A stretch of DNA of 21,545 nucleotides from Sandaracinus sp. GTDB taxonomy: Bacteria; Myxococcota_A; Polyangia; Polyangiales; Houyiibacteriaceae. The translations under genes were made by a program, and so were the position numbers. Shown here one piece after another: positions 14,192-19,360 of this stretch. Each line of letters opens with the position of its first letter. The stretch's first letter is position 1. The stretch is from positions 1 to 21,545 of the forward strand of contig JACKEH010000069.1 of assembly GCA_020633125.1 (NCBI GenBank), given 5' to 3'. The notes below the pieces were generated by a model that saw only the letters and a list, made by a program, of their open reading frames with translations, ran no database searches and had not been told where the DNA came from.

Positions 14192-15556
14192 TCAACCACC
14201 GAGCACCTCCGTCGCCGCCCGCTCCCCGGCCTCGATCGCGCCGTCGAAGTAGCCCGTCCAACGCGTCGCCGTCTCCGTGCCCGCGAAGTGCACGCGGCCG
14301 GCCGGCGCACGCAACGCCGCGCCGACTTCCGTGAGCAAGCCGGGCGGTGCGACGCCCACGTAGCAGCCCGCGCTCCAGGTCTCCGAGGTCCAATCGCGGT
14401 CGACGTAGCCGATCGCGTCGCGCGCTTCGGGCCCGAAGAACGACGCCAGGTCTTCGACGATCGCCGCACGTCGGCCGGCCTCGTCGCGTGCCTTCAAACC
14501 CGCGAGGTCGTCGCCGAAGACGAAGCCGACCAGCGCGTGAAACGAACCGTCGGGCGCGCATGCGTCGAAGGCGGCGCGAACGAAACGCCCGTCGCCGACG
14601 GCTTCGCCGCTCAGCCCACGCTCGCGCCAGAAGGGCGTGCGGTAAGCGACGATCCATTTGAGCGCCGAGCCCATCGGCATCTTCGCGTGCATCGCGGCGC
14701 GCCCCGCGGGCAGCGGCACGGCGAAGTCGATCGCGTGCGCGAGGGGCGGAGGCACCGCGAGGACCACGCGTCCGGCACGGAGCTCGCCACGCTCGCCGCG
14801 CACGGTCACGCCGCGCTCGTCCTGCACGATCGCGCGCACGGGCCAGTCGAGTCGCACGTCGAGCCCTTCGCCGAGCCGCTTCGCGTATTGCTGCGTCCCA
14901 CCGTGCAGCTTCGTCTGTTGGGCGCCGCCGCGAATCTCGAGCAGCGGCTGAAACCCGCCCGCCGAGCGCGCGTAGTGCAGCAGGTAGAGAAACGAGAGAT
15001 CGCGCGGCTCGCACGCGAAGACCGCGTTCACGCCCCACGCGAGCACGCGCCGTGCGACGGGATCGCCGACGTGGCGCGTCAGCCACTCCTCGACGGAAAG
15101 CGCGTCGTGCTTCGCCGCGTGTCGCGCGTCCCACGGGTCGCCGACTGGCAGGCGAAGCGCGGCGAGCTCGATGTGCGCCAGCGCGCGACCGAGCGAGAGC
15201 AACTGCCGCGGGCCGATGCGTGGATCGTCGACCGTTCCGCCGTTCCACGCGGTGCGCGGCAGGAGCCCGCGGTAGGTCGCCGTGTGCGCGCCGAGTCGCA
15301 CCACCTTCGCGCCGCGGTGGTGCTGCTCGTAGGTCGCGATCCCGAGGCGTCGCGCGAGCGCGTGCGCGCGCTTCTGCGTCGGGCCGATCCACTGCCCACC
15401 GACGTCGACCGCATGCCCGAGCAGATCGACGGTGCAGGTGCGTCCACCGAGTCGATCGCGTGCCTCGAGCAACACGACGGAGCGACCTGCCGTACGAAGC
15501 CGGCCCGCGGCGACCGCGCCCGAGATCCCGCCGCCCACCACGATCGCGTCGAGCAT
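14192..15556 (-). CDS. Flavin monoamine oxidase family protein (MAO-like)
   Basis: This 454-residue FAD enzyme is predicted to oxidise amines to aldehydes plus ammonia and H2O2. It is strikingly close in motif content to mammalian MAO-A/B. The FAD-binding GGGISG is at 8-13, followed by GGRTCTVDLLGHAVDVGGQWIG-type sequence (GGQWIG near 53-58). Lys300 in PMGSALKW is the flavin N5 lysine equivalent. Cys398 in WSAGCYVG corresponds to the Cys that binds FAD covalently in MAO. Tyr399 and Tyr436 (RWTGYFDGA) match the aromatic cage, and the C terminus has HFAGTETATRWTGY. Unlike MAO there is no C-terminal membrane helix. ATG at 15556 has a well-placed promoter just upstream and no Shine-Dalgarno. It is first in an operon with the C69 peptidase. 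Confidence 0.92.
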   Translation of the reverse strand: MLDAIVVGGGISGAVAAGRLRTAGRSVVLLEARDRLGGRTCTVDLLGHAVDVGGQWIGPTQKRAHALARRLGIATYEQHHRGAKVVRLGAHTATYRGLLPRTAWNGGTVDDPRIGPRQLLSLGRALAHIELAALRLPVGDPWDARHAAKHDALSVEEWLTRHVGDPVARRVLAWGVNAVFACEPRDLSFLYLLHYARSAGGFQPLLEIRGGAQQTKLHGGTQQYAKRLGEGLDVRLDWPVRAIVQDERGVTVRGERGELRAGRVVLAVPPPLAHAIDFAVPLPAGRAAMHAKMPMGSALKWIVAYRTPFWRERGLSGEAVGDGRFVRAAFDACAPDGSFHALVGFVFGDDLAGLKARDEAGRRAAIVEDLASFFGPEARDAIGYVDRDWTSETWSAGCYVGVAPPGLLTEVGAALRAPAGRVHFAGTETATRWTGYFDGAIEAGERAATEVLGG

Positions 15557-15591
15557 GCCGCGATCGGACCGCGACGGGCCGGAGGTGTCAA
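15557..15591 (-). promoter_or_regulatory. Sigma70-type promoter for the MAO-C69 operon, probably leaderless
   Basis: On the minus strand there is a perfect -35 TTGACA (15591-15586), a 17-bp spacer, and a -10 TCCGAT (15568-15563). Only 6 nt separate the -10 from the ATG at 15556, so transcription should start at or next to the start codon. This fits the lack of a Shine-Dalgarno. Confidence 0.6.
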
Positions 15592-15643
15592 CGGTGGCGA
15601 CCGCGAAGCACGACGAACGAAAGTCGATGCGTCAGCTCTTCAT

Positions 15644-15660
15644 ATCGTCGAATTCGCGAT
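15644..15660. promoter_or_regulatory. Palindromic candidate operator between divergent genes
   Basis: ATCG-T-CGAATTCG-CGAT is a near-perfect palindrome around an 8-bp core (15649-15656), with one extra base in the left arm. It lies in the 191-bp gap between the MAO gene (-) and the TIGR02147 gene (+), which encodes a putative DNA-binding protein, so it is a plausible binding site. This rests on position and symmetry only. Confidence 0.3.
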
Positions 15661-15747
15661 GAAATCGATCGAGAACGTACACCTGTCGGAGCACGGTTTC
15701 GCGGGCGAAGGGTGGCTGCGGCCCCGGCGGGAAGGCATCGTGCTCCT

Positions 15748-16599
15748 GTGGCGCAGCCTCCCGATGTCTTGGCCTTCCTCGACTACCGCGCGTACCTCCG
15801 GGCGTACTTCGCGTTCGCCCAGGAGCGCGGCCTCTCGCATCGAGGGCTCGCCCGCCGAGCCGGCCTTCGTTCGCCGAGCTTTCTGAAGTCGGTGATGGAA
15901 GGGAACAAGACGCTCGCCGCGAAGACCGCCGCGCGCGTCGCCCGGGCTTGTCGGCTCGAAGCCGAAGGCGTCGAGTACTTCGTGTGCCTCGTCGCGTTCA
16001 ACCAAGCGCGTGACGCCGACACCAAGCGCGTCGCCTACGAGCGCCTTCAAACCTTCGGACGTTGGCGTCGCATTCACGCGCTCGACTTGGCGCGCGACGA
16101 GTACTTCTCGTGTTGGTACTTGCCGGCGATTCGAGAGCTCGTGGCGAGCGAGGCGTTCGTGGAGGACCCGCGTTGGATCGCAAAGCAGCTGCGTCCACGG
16201 GTGAAGGTGCCCGAGGCCCGCAAGGCGCTACGAACGCTCGAATCCCTCGGGCTTCTCCAGCGCGACGACGAAGGTCGCCTTCGGCAGACGGACACGTCGG
16301 TGTCGAGCGGCCTCGAGACCGGGAGTCTCCAGCTTGCGCGCTACCACCGCACGATGATGGCTCGCGCGTCGGAAGCCATCGACACCTTCGCGCGCGAAGA
16401 GCGCGACCTCGGCTCGCTCACGCTCTGCGTGGACGACGAGGCGCTCGCTCGCCTCAAGCGGCGTCTTCAGGAGTTCCGCCGCGAGCTCCTGCTCGACGAG
16501 CCGAGCCTCGCGGGACGACGCAACCGCGTCGTTCAGATCAACCTCCAGATGTTTCCACTTTCGGCGGCGCTCGACGAAGCGCCGAGAGGCAAAGCATGA
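15748..16599 (+). CDS. TIGR02147 family protein, putative HTH regulator
   Basis: The protein has 283 residues. It begins with PDVLAFLDYRAYLRAY (5-20), typical of TIGR02147 (DUF4423-type) proteins. A helix-turn-helix-like stretch follows (about 29-70: LARRAGLRSPSFLKSVMEG, then L-A-A-K-T-A-A-R-V-A-R-A), ending in EYFVCLVAFNQA. The C-terminal half resembles a winged-helix plus dimer region (VKVPEARKALRTLESLGLLQRDDEGRLRQT, then a helical tail). The family was noted as large paralogous sets in Fibrobacter and is common in myxobacteria; function is unproven, but transcription regulation is the usual inference. GTG at 15748 has GGCGGGAAGG 12 nt upstream; GTG at 15712 is an alternative adding 12 residues. 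Its stop overlaps the start of the following lipoprotein (ATGA). Confidence 0.88.
   Translation: MAQPPDVLAFLDYRAYLRAYFAFAQERGLSHRGLARRAGLRSPSFLKSVMEGNKTLAAKTAARVARACRLEAEGVEYFVCLVAFNQARDADTKRVAYERLQTFGRWRRIHALDLARDEYFSCWYLPAIRELVASEAFVEDPRWIAKQLRPRVKVPEARKALRTLESLGLLQRDDEGRLRQTDTSVSSGLETGSLQLARYHRTMMARASEAIDTFAREERDLGSLTLCVDDEALARLKRRLQEFRRELLLDEPSLAGRRNRVVQINLQMFPLSAALDEAPRGKA
16584..16589 (+). promoter_or_regulatory. Shine-Dalgarno of the coupled lipoprotein gene
   Basis: GAGAGG lies 6 nt before the ATG at 16596, inside the end of the TIGR02147 coding sequence. It fixes the lipoprotein start and supports translational coupling through the ATGA overlap. Confidence 0.6.
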
Positions 16600-17894
16600 G
16601 CACTTCGAAGATGTTCGCGTGGGTGTGCGCCTGGGGTCTCGCCCTCGCGGCGTGCGCCGGCACCGAAGGAGGCAACCCCTTGGACGAGCGGGACGGAGGC
16701 CCGATCGCGGATGGCTCGCTCGTCTGCGACGACGGCGGGGAGCTCGTTCGACCGACGCTCTGCGAGCCCGACGACGTGAGCGAGAGCTGCACGTGTCGCG
16801 CGGGCGACGCGGCGGCGTTCTTCGAGATCGCGGAGGGCTACGGCCAACGCGTGAGGTTGTACGGGCCGACTTCGTCGGGCGGCTTCGTCGCGCTGCACAC
16901 CCATCTCTGTGTCGGCGACTGCGACCTGACCCGGCGCGCGACCTTGACGGTGCGGCGCTTCGACGGCTCCGGTGCCGCGCTCGGCGCGCCGGTCGAGGTG
17001 ACCCGATCGAGCGCGTGGGTGGAGCAAGGCGCGGCGCTCGAGGGCGACGTGCTCACGCTGGTCTTCGCGGACGAACGGGAGGGACCTTCCGTCGCGTCGG
17101 CGTTGCACTTCGGGCGGTTCGACGTGGCCACGGGCACGTGGCTCGTCGAACCCCGGGTCGCGCTTCCAGACGCGGGCTTCGTGACGAACGTCGCGCTCGC
17201 TCGCTCGTCCGAGGGCTACGCCGTCGTCTTCACGCGCACGCACGACACCGACGCGTCGCAGCGTGGGGGCTTCTTCGTCGCGCTCACGCCGGCGGGAGAC
17301 GTCGAGGGCTCGGTCGTCGCGGTCGCGGAGGACAGCGGCTTCGATGCGTCGTCGGTGGCGCTGGCTTCACGCGCGGACGGGACCTTGCTCGGTCGTTGGA
17401 CCGCCACCTCGCTCGAGTGGGTCCCGCTCGATGCGAGTGGTTCCGTCGGTACCGCCTCGGCCGTCGTGAACGTGTCGGGGCCGACGAGTGGCCCGAGCCT
17501 GGTCCCCGTCACGGGGGGCTTTCGTGCTGCGTGGTCCGATGGATCGGGGCTGCGGGTGGCGCGCCTGGACGCGACGGGCGCGCTGATCGGAACCCCGACC
17601 GAGGTGGGTCACGGCCGACTCGAGGCGCTGGTGGCCGACGCCGACGGCGTGGTGTCGCTTTTGTGGAGCCCTCGTGTGCGTTGCGACGAAGGAGTCGAGG
17701 AGTACCAAGAGCGAGTGCTCACGCGTCTCGACACGAGCGGGACGCGAGCCCACTCCGACGTGTTGGTGCACCGCGGAACGGGTCAGACCTTCGATGGCTC
17801 GTTGGTCGGCACCGGCGGTGCCCTTCGAGGGTCGGTCGTGACCTACGGCCCTTCGGTCTCGACCGCGTGGACGGTGCCGGTCTGCGCGCCATGA
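16596..17894 (+). CDS. Lipoprotein with beta-propeller-like repeats, coupled to TIGR02147
   Basis: This 432-residue predicted outer-membrane or periplasmic lipoprotein has no assigned function. The signal peptide ends LAAC with Cys20 lipidated, then the motif GTEGGNPL, which resembles the GTExGNP motif I recall in other myxobacterial lipoproteins beside TIGR02147 genes. A Cys-containing N-terminal segment (about 45-70) precedes a run of beta-strand repeats with units such as RFDGSGAALGAPVEV, LDASGSVGTASAVV and LDATGALIGTPTEV, spaced about 45-100 residues, consistent with a propeller blade pattern. The ATG overlaps the upstream stop by 4 bp and has its own Shine-Dalgarno. The tight coupling suggests the TIGR02147 protein and this lipoprotein act in one process. 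The desaturase gene converges 28 bp downstream. Confidence 0.88.
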   Translation: MSTSKMFAWVCAWGLALAACAGTEGGNPLDERDGGPIADGSLVCDDGGELVRPTLCEPDDVSESCTCRAGDAAAFFEIAEGYGQRVRLYGPTSSGGFVALHTHLCVGDCDLTRRATLTVRRFDGSGAALGAPVEVTRSSAWVEQGAALEGDVLTLVFADEREGPSVASALHFGRFDVATGTWLVEPRVALPDAGFVTNVALARSSEGYAVVFTRTHDTDASQRGGFFVALTPAGDVEGSVVAVAEDSGFDASSVALASRADGTLLGRWTATSLEWVPLDASGSVGTASAVVNVSGPTSGPSLVPVTGGFRAAWSDGSGLRVARLDATGALIGTPTEVGHGRLEALVADADGVVSLLWSPRVRCDEGVEEYQERVLTRLDTSGTRAHSDVLVHRGTGQTFDGSLVGTGGALRGSVVTYGPSVSTAWTVPVCAP

Positions 17895-17922
17895 GTCGCG
17901 AAGGCCGTGCTCGCTGCTCGGC

Positions 17923-18933
17923 TCAGCTCGGGTAGCCGACCATTCGGTTCTGCTCCGGATCCCAGAGTTTGAGCGAGAAGCAGCGCGCGATCTCCGACGG
18001 CGCGAGCGAGGTCGTGCCGGGGTGCTGCAGCGCGGGGACAGCGGCCATCGTCTTGGGCAAGTTGTAGAAGGGGATGCGCGGGTTGAGGTGGTGCACGTGG
18101 TGGTAACCGATGTTGCCCGTGAACCACTCGAGCACCGGGTTGAGCTCCATGTAGCTGGAGCTCTCGAGCGCGGCGCGGCCGTAGCTCCACTCGTGGCGCG
18201 GCTGCACGATCATGCCCTCGAAGTTGTGCTGCGCGTAGAAGAGGTAGCCGCCGAGCGCGCAGGCCACGAAGAGCGGGAGCACCACCGCGAAGAAGGCGAC
18301 GTCCCAGCCCGCGAGCAGGCCGGTGGTGACCACGATCGCGACGTGCAGGATCAACGACGCGAGGCTGTCCCAGTTGCCCTTCGGCCGACGAAGGAAGGGC
18401 GAGATGCACATGCCGAAGCCGAAGACCGTGAAGTAGCCGAAGAGCACGTTCAGCGGGTGGCGCGTGATCTTGTACATGAGCTGCTGGCGGGGCGTGGCCT
18501 TCTCCCAGAGCTCGAGGGTGAGGATCGGGTACGAGCCGACGTGCGAGCCGACGATCTTCGAGTTGTGCGCGTGGTGGTAGTTGTGCGTCTGACGCCAGAC
18601 CGTGGGCGGCGTGAGCACCAACATGCCGTAGACCCAGAAGAGCGCGCGGCCGAGCGGCGAGAAGCGCAGCAACGCGTTGTGCTGGTGGTCGTGGTAGAGG
18701 ATGAAGCCGCGCACGATCACGAGGCCCGCGACGATCGAGGCCGGGATGCGGATCCAGAGCTGCGGCGCGACCGCGGCGACCGCGATCAAGAGGATGAGCA
18801 CCCAGAGGGTGATCAGCGTCTCGCGCCAGCTGCGGCCGACGTCCTCGACGCAGAAGGGCCGCGTGGCGTCCACGAGGGCCTTGTCGCGGCGCTCGATCTC
18901 GGCTCGGGTCGGCTTCTTGGGGTTCGGGCTCAT
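17923..18933 (-). CDS. Membrane fatty acid desaturase
   Basis: This 336-residue integral membrane di-iron enzyme is predicted to introduce a double bond into acyl chains or a related lipid. Three His boxes are present: HDHQH at 81-85, HNYHH at 117-121 and HHVHH at 278-282. Hydrophobic segments lie at about 40-78, 95-110, 165-180 and 195-235, giving the usual four-helix arrangement with the boxes on the cytoplasmic side. The first box HDHQH differs from the common HDCGH and fits the FA_desaturase superfamily subset that includes beta-carotene ketolase- and hydroxylase-like enzymes, so the substrate is uncertain. ATG at 18933 has a weak GGTGA upstream. A possible promoter lies about 100 bp upstream. 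It converges with the lipoprotein gene. Confidence 0.9.
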   Translation of the reverse strand: MSPNPKKPTRAEIERRDKALVDATRPFCVEDVGRSWRETLITLWVLILLIAVAAVAPQLWIRIPASIVAGLVIVRGFILYHDHQHNALLRFSPLGRALFWVYGMLVLTPPTVWRQTHNYHHAHNSKIVGSHVGSYPILTLELWEKATPRQQLMYKITRHPLNVLFGYFTVFGFGMCISPFLRRPKGNWDSLASLILHVAIVVTTGLLAGWDVAFFAVVLPLFVACALGGYLFYAQHNFEGMIVQPRHEWSYGRAALESSSYMELNPVLEWFTGNIGYHHVHHLNPRIPFYNLPKTMAAVPALQHPGTTSLAPSEIARCFSLKLWDPEQNRMVGYPS

Positions 18934-19035
18934 GGCATCACCACTCGATGGCGGATGCGGAGTCGGGGAGGGCGGGTCGGCGTTGCGTCGCCGGCGCGAT
19001 TCGCCTCACACCGCGACTTCCGCGAAGGCCGCCGG

Positions 19036-19064
19036 AGATTGGGCGCGTCCGAGGCCTCCGTCAA
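19036..19064 (-). promoter_or_regulatory. Weak candidate promoter for the desaturase gene
   Basis: On the minus strand TTGACG (19064-19059) is followed after 17 bp by CAATCT (19041-19036), a good -35 with a poor -10, about 102 bp upstream of the ATG at 18933. Confidence 0.3.
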
Positions 19065-19135
19065 AAGGTCGGCGAGAGAAAGTGCATGGGTTTCGAATAC
19101 TTGGACTGGCCGACCGGCCGAGATTCGTGAGCTCG

Positions 19136-19174
19136 GCGCCACAAATCCGGGGATTCCGGGGGATTTGCCGGCGC
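19136..19174. repeat. Bulged inverted repeat upstream of the desaturase gene
   Basis: CAAATCC (19142-19148) pairs with GGATTTG (19161-19167) and GCGCC (19136-19140) with GGCGC (19170-19174), with a 1-nt/2-nt bulge between the stems and a 12-nt loop. Confidence 0.55.
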
Positions 19175-19209
19175 ATCGTGGCCCGTGCGGCCAATCGTCG
19201 CGCCGGCCG

Positions 19210-19276
19210 TGCTGTGCCCGTGCCCGTGCCGTGTGTGTCGTGCCCGTGGCCGTGCCCGTGCCGTGTGCCGTGCCCG
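19210..19276. repeat. Degenerate GTGCCC hexamer tract
   Basis: Imperfect GTGCCC units are mixed with GTGTGCC variants. The same hexamer makes up the tract at 22-48 and appears twice in the SGNH lipoprotein gene near 9742. The tract lies about 85-150 bp 3' of the beta-propeller gene. Confidence 0.6.
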
Positions 19277-19311
19277 ATTGAAGAAGCTCGGAGGGCACCT
19301 GCCGAACGAAA

Positions 19312-19341
19312 ACGGGACCGGCGCCGAAGCGTCGATCCCGT
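19312..19341 (-). terminator. Intrinsic terminator of the beta-propeller gene
   Basis: On the minus strand a 13-position stem (one G-U wobble, one mismatch) closes a TTCG tetraloop and continues into a TTTT run (19312-19309). It starts 20 nt after the stop at 19361 and is oriented correctly for that gene. Confidence 0.8.
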
Positions 19342-19360
19342 CTCTTCCGACCCCCGAGGG

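Larger units (their letters stand above)
18934..19360. other. 427-bp intergenic region with promoter, palindrome, hexamer tract and terminator
   Basis: The region lies between the beta-propeller gene (3' end at 19361) and the desaturase start (18933), both on the minus strand. No gene was identified. In minus-strand order it holds a terminator (19312-19341), a GTGCCC-type tract (19210-19276), an inverted repeat (19136-19174) and a candidate desaturase promoter (19036-19064). Confidence 0.6.

Noticed and set aside
12852..14252. Plus-strand open frame opposite the C69 peptidase
   Set aside because: The minus strand has Cys2, KNSDREPDEAQ and a Shine-Dalgarno; the plus frame has no family features.
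19210..19276. CRISPR array
   Set aside because: The repeats are six-base units without spacers.
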